NCBI GenBank assembly: GCA_031772625.1
Contig: CM062814.1
Span: forward strand, 368,537,781 to 368,601,780
DNA from: Pinus tabuliformis
Taxonomy: Eukaryota > Streptophyta > Pinopsida > Pinales > Pinaceae
Reading direction: 5' to 3'
DNA length: 64,000 nt
Position 1 is the stretch's first letter. Every line of letters starts with the position of its first letter. Under the pieces are notes generated by a model. It worked only from the letters and a program-made list of their open reading frames with translations, searched no databases and was not told where the DNA came from. Below are positions 21,470 through 34,023 of the stretch, in pieces. Made by a program: the position numbers and the translations under genes.

Positions 21470-23323
21470 ATGGCTAATCCAGAAAGAGAGGCACACATCA
21501 GGCCACCAGTCTTTGACGGGAACAATTTTACTCACTGGAAGATAAGAACCACTGCATATCTACAATCACTTGGAGCAAAAGTTTGGGGAATCGTAGGAGG
21601 ATACAAATTCCCATCAACAACTCCTACAGATCCAGCAGAGAAAAAGCAATATGAGCTCAATGCCAAAGCTGTTACTGTCCTATTGAGTAGTTTGACTCAA
21701 TCAGAATTTATGAAGATCATGCATTTCAAATCAGCTAAGGAAATATGGGACAAAATCGTCACAAGCTACGAAGGAGATGATCAGGTAAAAAGAGCAAAGC
21801 TTCAAACTCTCAGAATCCGGTATGAAACTCTTAAGATGCGTAGTAATGAAAGCATAGCTAATTATTTCCTGCGTATGGATGAGATTGTGAATTGTATGAG
21901 GGATCTGGGTGAAGAATTTGAGGAAGTCGTCTTAGTTGAAAAGGTTTTGAGATCTCTGTCTAATAAATTTGATTCTAAAGTATCTGCCATAGAAGAAAAG
22001 GAGAATGTGCAGAAAATCACCATGTCACAGCTTCACGGGATCTTAACTGCTTTTGAAATGCGACAAGAGGTACCACCAGAGGCCGCATTCGAAGTGTCAG
22101 AGGAAGAAGATGAGGTAAATTTTTTCAAGAATCTTGAACGGGGAACTGGACGGTTCAAAGGTAAGCTACCTTTCAAATGTTTTCTATGTAGTAGAGTTGG
22201 TCACTATGCTGCTAGATGCCCTCATAACAAAGGAAAGATATCTGAAGAAGATGGTAGAAGCTATTATACCCATATTAAAAGTTCATTCAATGATAGTGAA
22301 GATATTAGAAGTCTCATGGCACATGAAAAGAAGAATGCTTCATCCAATAATAGCGAAGATATTAAAAGTTTCATGGCACATGAAAAGAAGAATGCAGAAA
22401 CTGAAGAAGTTGCCAAATTAAAAGAACAATTGGAGACAGAAACCAGGGTAAGGGAGAAATTGCAGGATATAGCAAAAGATCAGAGCACAACTATTCAGAG
22501 ACTTGAATCAAAGATCCTCTCTCTAAAAGAAGATCTTGAAGATCAAGAACATGAAGTGATCAAACTAAAGCGACAAGTGGAAGAAGGGAGAAAAGTTGAA
22601 GAAGACCTAAGGAAGCAGTATCTGAAAAAGGAAGAACAACATCAAGTTGAGGTAAATATCTTGAAAGGTAAACTAGAAGAAAAGGATAAGCTTTTACGAT
22701 TTCAAGATAGTTCTAAAGTCTTGAATGATATTCTTAATAGTCAAAGATCTCCTGCTATCAAGACTGGTCTTGGTTTTCATGAATATGTTGAAGGTGAATC
22801 TAGTTCACAAGGTGAGGCAAGAAACTCTAATGAGAAATCTGAAATGCTCAAGGAACAACCAAGGAAAGAAATTCCTCAAGGAAGATCCTTTACTCCTAAC
22901 TATGGACGTGATAGACGATTATTTCCTCCACTGAATAATGTTGAATGCTATGTATGTCATAATCTTGGACATGTTGCAGCCAGATGTAGAAGTAGAATAG
23001 TTCAAGAAAGATCATCGCATCCCAGGTATTTCAGAGGGTATTGCTTTGCCTGCAATGCATATGGACACAAAGCAATTGATTGTGATAGAAGGAACATGAA
23101 AAATGTAAGGTGTTATACATGCAACAACTATGGGCATAAAGCAAGGGAATGCAGGAGCAGATTTCAAAATTCAAGACAAGAGGACCATACATCATCACAG
23201 TTGCAGGAATTGAAGAAGACAGAGACAGAAAGGTGTGGCATAACTCAGTCAGCTGACATAACAGACACAGGGGAATCTGAAAGTGATGAAATTCATTATT
23301 CCATCCTGCATACGCTAATATAA
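21470..23323 (+). CDS. Gag-like polyprotein with coiled coil and four zinc knuckles
   Basis: An intact 617-residue protein, the sole product of the element. Residues 1-200 form a copia-type Gag domain (DUF4219/UBN2-like: PPVFDGNNFTHWKIR, AKEIWDKIVTSYEG, LRIRYETLKM). Knuckle 1 (CFLCSRVGHYAARC) is near residue 236. A charged heptad-patterned coiled coil spans about 315-430. Three more CCHC knuckles follow near residues 493 (CYVCHNLGHVAARC), 525 (CFACNAYGHKAIDC) and 548 (CYTCNNYGHKAREC). It probably packages the element RNA into particles. The stop is followed by 514 bp of noncoding sequence before the 3' LTR. The long coiled coil and four knuckles are more than most copia Gags carry. An open frame of this length without breaks suggests recent activity. 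Confidence 0.93.
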   Translation: MANPEREAHIRPPVFDGNNFTHWKIRTTAYLQSLGAKVWGIVGGYKFPSTTPTDPAEKKQYELNAKAVTVLLSSLTQSEFMKIMHFKSAKEIWDKIVTSYEGDDQVKRAKLQTLRIRYETLKMRSNESIANYFLRMDEIVNCMRDLGEEFEEVVLVEKVLRSLSNKFDSKVSAIEEKENVQKITMSQLHGILTAFEMRQEVPPEAAFEVSEEEDEVNFFKNLERGTGRFKGKLPFKCFLCSRVGHYAARCPHNKGKISEEDGRSYYTHIKSSFNDSEDIRSLMAHEKKNASSNNSEDIKSFMAHEKKNAETEEVAKLKEQLETETRVREKLQDIAKDQSTTIQRLESKILSLKEDLEDQEHEVIKLKRQVEEGRKVEEDLRKQYLKKEEQHQVEVNILKGKLEEKDKLLRFQDSSKVLNDILNSQRSPAIKTGLGFHEYVEGESSSQGEARNSNEKSEMLKEQPRKEIPQGRSFTPNYGRDRRLFPPLNNVECYVCHNLGHVAARCRSRIVQERSSHPRYFRGYCFACNAYGHKAIDCDRRNMKNVRCYTCNNYGHKARECRSRFQNSRQEDHTSSQLQELKKTETERCGITQSADITDTGESESDEIHYSILHTLI

Positions 23324-23334
23324 TGAAGACAAGT

Positions 23335-23348
23335 CGCGTATATACGCG
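23335..23348. repeat. Perfect 14-bp palindrome
   Basis: CGCGTATATACGCG lies 12 bases past the gag stop. A half copy (TCGCGTATATG) follows near 23366. It is related to the palindromic motif repeated in the LTRs. Confidence 0.9.
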
Positions 23349-23414
23349 AGTTATAGGCTGCAAAGTCGCGTATATGGAGAAAGGGCAGCAGAACAATCCC
23401 AGGTTCAGTCATGG

Positions 23415-23837
23415 TTGGCTCAGGCTCAGGGGGCAGCAGAACAGACTCAGGAAATGGTTCAGTCATGGTTGGCTCACACTCAGGGGGAGCATATACTTCA
23501 AATAATTCATTGTTGGCATTATGGATTGCTGATGAAACTAAATGATACATCTTGTTGTTTGATCAAAGGAATAGTATTGCAGGTTGATGCTTATGGTACA
23601 GATCTGAATGGCTGGTCTTAGATCCTGCATCTGCTCAGGGGGAGCATGGATAGATTGGTACACTTTGGCATATACAAAGGGGGAGCCAAATCAGAATCTT
23701 CAGCATGTACTCAGGGGGAGTATGGACAGTAGAAGGTATACCAAAGAAGAGAATATCTTGGTACGCCCTTTGCCCTTGATGTCAAAGGGGGAGAGTGACT
23801 TGGTGTGGTGGTTGCCATCAAGTCCAAAGGGGGAGAT
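23415..23837 (+). repeat. Reiterated polypurine-tract-like motifs
   Basis: CTCAGGGGG(A/C)AG or AAAGGGGGAG occurs about eight times between 23428 and 23835, ending with the true tract next to the LTR. A 50-bp segment (GGTTCAGTCATGGTTGGCTCA) is also duplicated at 23403 and 23456. Confidence 0.85.
23826..23837 (+). promoter_or_regulatory. Polypurine tract
   Basis: AAAGGGGGAGAT directly precedes the 3' LTR and is the expected primer for plus-strand DNA. Confidence 0.85.
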
Positions 23838-25151
23838 TGTTGGCATTATGTTTCAAGTGTTGTCCTTGATGGCAACTCACTCAGAGGTTGGTACAGGTGC
23901 TCAGAGGTTGGTACAGGTGATGGCAACTTAATCAGAGGACACAGAGGACAGATCTCAGTACAGCAGGACAAGAAAGAGATATACGCAGGTTCAGCAAGGA
24001 GAATCAGCGTGTACATGTAGGTTGGCTTCAGTAAAAGCGCGTACATGTGAAAAGTACCTTTGGTCTGTGGCAGTTAGACCTTGGAAGTTGTGCCTATGGT
24101 TTTGGACCATAATGTCTCGACGGACGTGTTGATCCCTAGTTTCGAGGTTGATGGTATTGTGTTTCTATGGTTTTGGCTCTTGGTATTGAACAAGGCCTAA
24201 GGCTATATAAGGAGAAGATCACTAGGCAAAGAGATATGCATTGTGTGTCTGACGCAGTGAGAGGATCTGGTATTGCTGGTTATCTGTTCGGGACGTTTGG
24301 CAAGGGTCGGATCTGACAGCGAAGGCATAAGAATCTATTTCTAGATCTGCACGCGGGTTGCCTTTGGTGAAAGCGCGTATACACGCGGTTTTGGTACAGT
24401 GAAGTAGCGTATGCATGATAAGGTTTGATATTTCAGGTTGCTGCTGATTCTGGTGGTTGTTGCAGAGTTCTGGACTCTGGTTTGGGTTCTGTGTTCTTGA
24501 TGACAGGGTTTCAGTGATTCGGTATTGGGTTGTTTAATGAATTATGATGCAAGTATAAGTTGATGATTGTATTGCGGTAATGTTTATTTTGTACTCTTGG
24601 ATCTAGTCTGAAAATTGATGAAACGTGGTCCCTGAAGGTTGTAGGGTCAGCACCTACGTACTAGTAAATGGATCAGCTAGTACAAGAGCTGAGGGGGTTG
24701 TAGCTCCCTTCCAGAAGTAGTTGGAAAACGAGAGAGGGTTGTAGCCCTCTGCAGGTTGTAGCCTGCGTACTGGTAAAGGACTGCACCAGTACATTGTAAA
24801 AGAAGTTTCTCATTAAAGAAGAAAGAGATGAATTGCAGCAGGTGGTTTTCACCCACATTGGGTTTCCACCTTATATCATGGTGTTCATGTGTGTGGCTCT
24901 TGTGTGATGTTCTGTTCTGTTATACTGCACCTGTTTACTGTTAATATGCTTAATAATGTTCTGATGCATTTACTGAAGATTAACCTAACTGAATTATAAG
25001 ATTTCTGGATATACGCGAGTTTCATTAGACACAGTAGCGTGTACACGCGAGTTCACTTAACGGAAGTAGTGTATATGTTTATGAGCATTGAAAAAGTTTT
25101 ATTGATCTGATAATACTGATTCACCCCCCCCTCTCAGTATTATTTCCAACA
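23838..25151 (+). repeat. 3' LTR of the Gag-only element
   Basis: Collinear with 20095-21407; one extra C in the C-run near 25123 accounts for the length difference. Confidence 0.95.
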
Positions 25152-25156
25152 TGAGT
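25152..25156 (+). repeat. Target-site duplication TGAGT, right
   Basis: Matches 20090-20094. Confidence 0.9.
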
Positions 25157-25198
25157 TTGAAATAATCCTGGTTTCATCAGCTATTCTTGTATCGTTGA

Positions 25199-27514
25199 TC
25201 ATCTCTTGTTCCTTTTCAAGCATTTGTTGTGCCTTTCGATTTTCCTTTCCCTGTCTTGCCATTTGCTTTTGTTGGTCCTAACTTGCCTTGCTTTATCTCT
25301 TTCAATCCTTCCATCTACTCGACGTTGAGCTACAACAATCCTTGCTGCCTTCTTCTCCTTAGCTAGATCCTTCTTTTTCTGTTTTAATTCTTGCATTTCA
25401 AATTTCTTTTTTTCAGACTCAACTAACAGGTTTATATAGTCCTCTGAGGTGAGTAATTGTGAGCTTCGGCCCAGACGAAGACTACCCGGTGCACCTTGCT
25501 TTTTTTTCATTGATACTCTCTTTACTTGTAGCTATAGGAACTGTCCAAGTGTCTTCTCCACCCCTTTCACCTGCATGTCATTGCTTGGTACTTCCCTTTT
25601 AGTGTCTGTTGGAACTGATTGAACTATATATCATTATCTTCATTTGATGCCTCATTATGCCCTATATCTTCTTCCATTGATCTATTGTCCACAAAAAAAA
25701 TGAACAATTTCAATGTTCAATTCCGCTGGTTGTGAGGGCATGTTCATGCTTTCTTCATTGGTTGCTGAGACACTATGTGCATTCATATTGATCATTGCTT
25801 CTGCTAGCCATGAAGGTGGGGTTACTTGGCTTGGCAATGTGAATTGATCATTGTCAACTGCATGTTCAACAATATCATTAACAATATCAGCCACAGGATT
25901 TTCATGTTCTTGAGTTGGTGGAACAATCTCCATGTTACTGCGAATTTGTTCATTGTTATATTTTGTTTCACATACAGTTTCATCATCTTCAGCATATAAG
26001 TGTCCTTGAGACAGGGAAATCATATTACTAGCTGCAACAACATCATCTTGGTCATCTACTTCTTGCACTTCAACACCTGTTTGGGCATTCCCTTCTTCTT
26101 GACCATCCACATGAAACACTTGGCTACAACCAGTATCATGCATAAGAGCATCATAGTTCAGTGGCCAGATTCCTGTCCTCCTAAAGCCAACCTTGATATT
26201 TGATGGTGTCAAAGCCCTTTTAAACGCTTTACTTGCAAGCTCTGCTAGCTCAAACCTTTTCACCTCAACCCCTAGATTCTTTGCCATCCATGCAGCGCGC
26301 TTCGACCTGAAATAGTTCTTGAAAGGGCCAAACAAACTAACATCAAGGGCTTGCAGTCTGTGAGTGGTATGAGCGGGCAATGTCAACAGGTCGATGCCTA
26401 AATTGTTTGCTTCCTCAATTGTTTGTACAGCCATGTGGCTCCCATGGACATCTAATATCAAAAGGTGTCTGTTATTAGGCGAGACGCCACCTGGTATTGA
26501 TGCAGCAAAGTGAAAAAGCCAACTTAGAAACAGTTCTTTAGTCATCCATGCATGGGGATGTGCAGCCATGCATGCACCTGGTTCACAGTTATGTATATAG
26601 TTTTTCAGTGGATTTTTACCTTTGAATAGATAAAATCATGGGATTGAAGTACCAATTGCATTGACACAACATAAAATAGTTATCCACTCCCTGCTCTTGG
26701 GCAAAATCTTTGGCACATTTCGGCTCCCTCTCTTGGCAATTACCCGCATGCCACAATTCCTCCCTGCTTGTAAACTTTTTTCATCACAGTTCCATATATG
26801 GTCTGCTCCATAAGAATGTTTATCGTAAGCACTAGAAAGTGTGTCATAGAACTTTTGCACAACTGCAGGGCTCAAATTTAATGCTCTGTCTTTGTCAAGG
26901 CCCTCAGCAGTACGCAATACAAGTTTTGGATGCCTTTTTTTAAACCCAAACCACCATGATTTACCAGGAAACCCATCTTTGAATGGGTTTGGCCTCCCTT
27001 GATAGATTTGAGCAACTGTTGATTTGAGTTGTATCAACTCTAGCCCATGTCCCAGTTGGGCCATCTCTTTAAACCACTCAACCACCTCGGTCTCCTCCTC
27101 GTCAGTCATAACTGTAAGAGGCCCTCTACGTTTTGCATGAGTCAGTCCATTTATCCAATAATGTATTGATGAGGGAGGAATACCATGTTTTTTTGCAGAT
27201 GGCCGAACTGAGTATCCATTAAACTCTATGTCGTCAATTGCAACTAACATTTGTTCTTTTGTCCATCCTCTTATAGCACTGATCTTTTTAGTTGAGCTCG
27301 CCCCTTGGATTGTTGTTGATGGTGGTTCTGTGGATGATGGCGTGTTAACATCAGCTGTTGTCACATGGTCATCCTCAACAATGTTCCCTGGTGCATTGTT
27401 GGCATTGACATCAGCTTGCCTGTCCTCATCAGACGATGTGCATCGTAGCTGCACACCCCTTGTCACTCTCCTGCCACTTCTCCTTGTACGAGCAGAGTAA
27501 CTCCCTTTTGCCAT
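25199..27514 (-). pseudogene. Pogo/jerky-type DNA transposase (broken)
   Basis: Cut-and-paste transposase of the Tc1-mariner/pogo superfamily. The start at 27514 gives MAKGSYSARTRRSGRR. A psq-type helix-turn-helix (WTKEQMLVAIDDIEFNGYS, then AKKHGIPPSSIHYWI) is followed by a CENP-B-type DNA-binding region (FPGKSWWFGFKKRHP). The DDE domain has D in NCDEK, D in ILDVHGSH (usually DGHGSH) and D in LQALDVSLF. A TGA at 26636-26638 interrupts the catalytic domain in frame. A run of eight A/T bases near 25691 marks a frame change, after which a Lys/Glu coiled-coil tail (25510-25199) reads in another frame. It is inactive. The tail continues beyond the LTR insertion at 19745-20094. Terminal inverted repeats were not identified. 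Confidence 0.85.
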
Positions 27515-27718
27515 AGATGCAACAACCTGTAAAATTATTGCATGCATTTAGACATTAGAATATTTGTAAATTATGCTTCATTACTTCTGCAAAAATACTT
27601 TTCTTTTATTACAGGAAATTATCAACATGCATGTTACAGGAAATCGAATTGCATTACTTATGTTACAGGAAATTGAATTGCATTACTTCGTAGTCTGTCA
27701 TTGCAAATTACTTTGTAG

Positions 27719-28202
27719 TCTCTCAATTGCCTGCCTGTTCATCAGTTTAGCAACTTTTATATGTCTTCAAGTAGGATTCTCTGATAGTTGTTTCAAATAT
27801 CATTTTCCATTTTTTTTTCACTGTTTGGCATTGCCAAAAATGTCTCGGTACTGCAACTTCTCCATTGCAGTCCATGGCCACCATTCCAGGCATAAATTCT
27901 ATGCTGGGAACAACTTGCAGCTGTGATCAGCCTTGTGGTCTCTCAATTGCCTGCCTGTTCATCAGTTTAGCAACTTTTATATGGATTCAAGTAGGATTCT
28001 ATGATAGTTGTTTCAAATATCATTTTCCATTTTTTTTGCTTTTTGGCATTGCCAAAAATGTCTCAGTACTGCAACTTCTCCATTGCAGTCCATGGCCACC
28101 ATTCCAGGCTACAATTCTATGTTGGGAACAACTTGCAGCTGTGATCAGCCTTGTGGTCTCTCAATTGCCTGCTTGTTCATCAATTTACCAACTTTTATAT
28201 GA
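27719..28202. repeat. 219-bp tandem repeat, 2.2 copies
   Basis: TCTCAATTGCCTGC occurs at 27721, 27941 and 28159. The unit also has AACTTTTATATG, GATAGTTGTTTCAAATATCA and TTGGCATTGCCAAAAATGTC. The last contains the small palindrome TTGGCATTGCCAA. Confidence 0.9.
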
Positions 28203-28547
28203 ACAATGACACAACTATGAAATTCTACATCCAATTTCAAAAGATTCTCTTTCTCAAGCTGTTGAAGTTTGGATATGGGAGCACCAGAAGTGATAAATCA
28301 TATTAATATTGCACATCAATATGAATTCACATTTTCTAGCCTTCGATTTAATGCAAATCCTCTTTCCGCATGGTGGAACTTATCGAGCATTTCAATATTC
28401 TCGAGTTACTCTGAATATTTAGAATTTTTTTCGTTCACATTGGATTTTTCCATGTATTCATCTGTTTTCATAATGAGAGTAAATGTTTCACTTTCATAGG
28501 GTAGTGTCAAAATTTTGCAAATGTCATTCCAAGTAAATCCATAGTTC
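28203..28547. other. Unrecognised segment between 219-bp repeat copies
   Basis: Separates the tandem copies from a further partial unit at 28548. It holds a 76-codon plus-strand frame (28269-28499) without known similarity. It may be an insertion into the array. Confidence 0.5.
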
Positions 28548-28670
28548 ATCAATTTAGCAACTTTTATATGGATTCAAGTAGGATTCTATGATAGTTGTTT
28601 CAAATATCATTTTCCATTTTTTTCGTTGTTTGGCATTGCCAAAAATGTCTCAGTACTGCAACTTCTCGTG
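28548..28670. repeat. Additional partial copy of the 219-bp repeat
   Basis: Runs from ATCAATTTAGCAACTTTTAT to TCAGTACTGCAACTTCTC, highly similar to the unit interiors at 27959 and 28180. Confidence 0.85.
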
Positions 28671-31103
28671 GATTTTCAAAATTTTGCTTCCTTTTCCTGA
28701 AATAAGCGGTGAAAATTCACCTCCTAGGGCCACCTGCAAAAATTAGTTTTCACATTGATGGATTTACATTTTAATATTTTCTCTAGGTTTTGGATAGCAC
28801 TCACAACCTCAAATGTCTAATATTCCTTATCTCACCAAGATGGGAGAATATTCCCACAAAAAATGAAGGATGTGAGAATGGAATACCATATCAAGGTGTC
28901 CATGAAATACATGAATAACCAGAACCCATGATCACACCATAGAAATTTTGTTACTTTGATTAAGTAAAACATGCCACTTGCATGGAATATTTTTAATCTT
29001 CAATTTTGCGTTCATTGGAGAGACCATAGGTTTGATTTGGAAATAGTAGTTGAAGAGGAAATTTGCAAGCAACAATCTCAAGGAAGAATAAAAAGAAGCA
29101 ATGCCAAAATCTCAAAAGTGATGAAAACCAGGGTAACTGTCAAATAGTTTATCAATGTTTTGTTTTCCTCTTTTGACCATCTCAAAGTATGATTCCTTTG
29201 AGCCCATATCTCACTATAAAACACAACAAAGATAATGGTCCATGCCAATACGACAATGATTTTTGATACCATACTCATTCAAATTAGTGAAGTCTCTCTT
29301 GACACTAAATTGTATTGTATTCCAGCATCAAGCAATGACTACCAAAAACATAGGCTTACCTATGTAATGAAGGCACTAAAGAGCCCTGTTGATGTGTCTC
29401 TAGTTTATGATAAATTATAATCAAGATTGTTTGCTCTTGTTCTCATCATTGTTGCCACATGGTTATTAAATAAAAGTTGAATTTATTTTTGCTACAGTAG
29501 CATGGAACTCTTTTGAACCGCGTCCCTATTATATACAAGAAAACCAAGAAAAACCTCCTTCAAAATATTTAGTTACTCTGAATATTTAGTATGGCGAGAC
29601 AGATCATGTAAGAACTTTGATAAATGAAAACAATGAAAATAGAACTATAAGAACAATGACTTTCAATGGCTGTTTGTGAAACCATTTAGGTATCCTTCTA
29701 GCAGTTATGGCCAGACAGATCATGTAAGAAATCTGATAAATGAAAACAATGAAAACAAAACTGTAAGAAGAATGAGTTGTAATTCATATAACTAACCTGG
29801 ATATATTGGCAACTATTTTGTGATGTTGTCTTCAAGTTTGCCGAATAGTTTGAAAGTATAAGATGCAACTTCAACAGTGGGTGGACTTCTTTTATAGTTT
29901 TGGGCACTTGAATTTAATTGGTGGACATGGATGCACATGGATTGCAATGGCTTCATTTTGAATGTGGGGTCTGGATTTAATTTGATGTGATCTAATGGTT
30001 GGGAATTGGTTATTTGTTGATCCATGTGCTTTGATCTGTTTTAATGAGAAATAAAGTGAGTTGGGTGTCATTTATTGCAGTTATTGGGTCTGGGTGTTAT
30101 TTATTGCACAAACTGGGTTTAAATTTTATTGGGTTGAGTGTCATTTATTGAACATAGGGTGTTTAGTTGTTGAATAACACAACGGTTATCGCTGACATAC
30201 ATTCCCTTTTGTTATGTGCAGGTAAGCATATTTATTTGGGATGCAAAGCTGCAGTTCTGATGAGTGGGGGTTGAAGTGACTGCTGCTTTGTACTTCTGGA
30301 ATAGATCATTTTGGAAGCCTTTATGGTTTTAGTTGTTTTCTAGTTGGGTCAGTGTGGTTTGCAGTCTTAACTAGTAAAATATTATTTATGAACAGTTGTG
30401 GGCCCAGTCAATGTATGTTGAAATTTTGGACATAAATTAATACTTATTTATACTTAATGTTATTTATTTTTGTTTAAATATTGGTTTCAAAAGTCTCAAT
30501 TTATGGTAGTTTGGTGGGACCAGTGCTATATCAATCACTGGTCCCTCCACAACATTAGGAATCTCTCCCCTAGTGTTGATATTTCGCCTCGTTTACTAAA
30601 TTTGTTTTTCTTAACGTGAAGATGTACGGTTGTATATTGGCAACTTTGTCTTCAACACTGCTCGTCACCCACTACTCTACCAGCATTCACTTTGCTTTTT
30701 TTTTTTTTTTATTGTTGTTGTTAGTTTTTTTTTAATGGGGAAATAATGATTTCGTTTGAGTAGTCGTCAATTTCCTTGTGCGTTTGTTTCAGCTAATAGA
30801 GTTGAACTGTAAAGTGCAACTCTGTTATATTTTGGTAGTTATTTATCTTGTTATTTACTTTTGAATATGATAATTTTTTAAAATATATTAAGATAAAATC
30901 TTATAAATTGAAAATATGTATATGATTATTATTTTAAGGGCTAGTAAATCAATGCTGTTGAACAATAATATGTTCAATTTGAAATCTAATCACATTGAAA
31001 ATAAATAAATAAAATTATTTTTAAAAAATAATAAACTTCAGAAATGTAATATTTAATTATAGAATTTTTATGAATTTGACCAAAAACTTAATGTATTATC
31101 TAC
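28671..31103. other. AT-rich noncoding DNA
   Basis: No gene recognised. Two near-copies of AGACAGATCATGTAAGAA with AAATGAAAACAATGAAAA lie at 29597 and 29712. A T-run is at 30698-30710. TGTCATTTATTG-type words recur three times at 30067-30155. It ends at the plastid-derived block. Confidence 0.6.
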
Positions 31104-31814
31104 GGTCAGAATCGATATATATAACAACTTTTTCTCCTTCTGATGAATATATAATGCAGAAGCTATTTTAGCCATTTGCATTAAACTAAAACTTCCTTCT
31201 TGCATACGTGCTCCTCCGGAAGCACACACCATAATTAATGGAAGAGATTCCGCGGTAGCGCGCTCGATCAGACGGGTTATTTTCTCACCTACTACAAAGC
31301 CCATACTACCTCCCATGAACTGAAAATCCATAACTCCGAGTGTGATAGTAAGACCATTTAATTGACCTATGCCTGTTTGAATAGCATCAGTTAAACTTGT
31401 CTCTATTTGATAGAAAGTGATATGATCCTTATAAGATTCATCCTCAGAATTAAGATTATCAGAATGAGAAGGTTCATTCTCAGAATAAAATTGAAGAACA
31501 TCTAGAGTGTACATGTCTTCATCCATAGGACGCCAAGTGTCACGATCAATTGGAAGTTCTATTCTATCTGAACTATTCATTTGCAGATAATATCCACATT
31601 CTTTACAAACACTTTGATTCTCTCTCAAGAATCTGAGATATAGTAAGTTCTCGCAATTATCGCATTGAGCCCATAACTTCTTAATTTTAGCGTAATCAAT
31701 ACTTTTATTCTTGTTTTTCTCCGTCTCATTGGCATCCTTACTATCCCTTTCGACCGAATTTTTTAGTAATGCAGTTATTTTACGCTTGTCTTCGAACCAC
31801 TCCTTTATAGACAT
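31104..31814 (-). pseudogene. accD: accD fragment, acetyl-CoA carboxylase carboxyltransferase beta subunit
   Basis: Plastid accD supplies the beta subunit of the carboxyltransferase that makes malonyl-CoA for fatty acids. The start [17 protein letters not shown] is at 31814. The zinc-binding Cys pairs (CDNC near residue 51, CKEC near 70) are present, followed by the crotonase-like fold with [19 protein letters not shown] and [11 protein letters not shown]. Similarity stops after LLYISILT, about residue 237. A foreign tail of 11 codons then reaches a stop at 31068. The C-terminal part of the active site is missing, so the copy is nonfunctional. The short spacer between zinc finger and catalytic domain differs from the expanded accD of cupressophyte conifers. 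Confidence 0.93.
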
Positions 31815-32080
31815 AGAGTTTTCCTTCCATATAAAGGTGAAAATTGTTACTTTTCCTATCTTATTTTGTATGAAGAGAAGTCGTATAAGTATAAATACAA
31901 TGATGAAAATTATTAATCAATAGTGGAATGAATCATTGAGAAATCATTTCCATTCATTATTGATTAGGAATCTGAAGTATCGATCCGGGATTATGATAGA
32001 ATACTTTATTCTATTATAAAGAAAGATTCTCTCCTATACCGCGATGGAAAGGAATTTTCATTTAAAATACAACATCTTTT

Positions 32081-32153
32081 GGGCTAGAAGGGATTTGAAC
32101 CCTTGACTTCACGGTCCGGAACCATGAGCTCTGATCCACTGAGCTACCAACCC
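32081..32153 (-). tRNA. trnR-CCG: Plastid-type tRNA-Arg (CCG)
   Basis: A 73-nt cloverleaf on the minus strand between rbcL and accD. Anticodon CCG lies in GGTTCCGGACC, the T arm contains GGTTCAAATCC, and the D arm is GCTCAGTGGATCAGAGC. The acceptor stem includes two G-T wobble pairs. Angiosperm plastids lack this gene; gymnosperms keep it here. Confidence 0.85.
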
Positions 32154-32432
32154 TATCGAATGATCTATAAGATCATTGTAAAGGATGAATAGGATTCGTT
32201 ATCGAATGCTTGACCCAATTTTTTTTTCATAAATAACTCTGTTTGAGATATTTAACCTTGGAAATATCTATATATCAATATCTACATAGATATTGATATA
32301 TAGATATTAATATATGGAAATTCCATATATTGATATCTGAAATCCCATATCTCCGCTCACGATTTGGACTAATATTTGGGGTAGTAGTAAAAGATTGGGC
32401 CGAGTCCGATTGGTAGAACGAAAGTCACTGGA
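32154..32432. other. rbcL-trnR intergenic spacer (plastid-derived)
   Basis: Contains a palindromic AT-rich stretch near 32260-32340 with TATCTATATATCAATATC and its inverted copies, probably the rbcL 3' stem-loop region. Confidence 0.6.
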
Positions 32433-33881
<1,449 letters not shown>

Positions 33882-33993
33882 TTATTTCTCGCAAGGACGA
33901 GGTCTGCTCGACATGGACCGAACGTAAACAATCAATTTTTACAGAAATATCCTACAAAAAGTCGTCCGTTATTGGGGTGCTAGATACACTCTC

Positions 33994-34023
33994 ATTGTAT
34001 AGTGTTCTTTATGTATGACGCAA
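33994..34023 (-). promoter_or_regulatory. Plastid rbcL promoter (PEP type)
   Basis: On the minus strand TTGCGT (34018-34023) and TACAAT (33994-33999) are 18 bp apart, the usual -35/-10 layout of the plastid rbcL promoter for the sigma70-like RNA polymerase. It would be inert in the nucleus. Confidence 0.75.

Larger units (their letters stand above)
20095..25151 (+). mobile_element. Gag-only LTR retrotransposon (TR-GAG type, Ty1/copia-like)
   Basis: A complete 5,057-bp element with LTRs of 1,313 and 1,314 bp, TG...CA ends, 5-bp TGAGT duplications, an initiator-Met-tRNA primer site and a polypurine tract. The interior encodes one intact Gag-like protein and no protease, integrase or reverse transcriptase. 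The LTRs differ at only about a dozen positions by eye, so it is fairly young. Such terminal-repeat elements coding only for Gag depend on enzymes of an autonomous partner. It is inserted in the C-terminal coding part of a pogo-type transposase gene. Confidence 0.93.
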
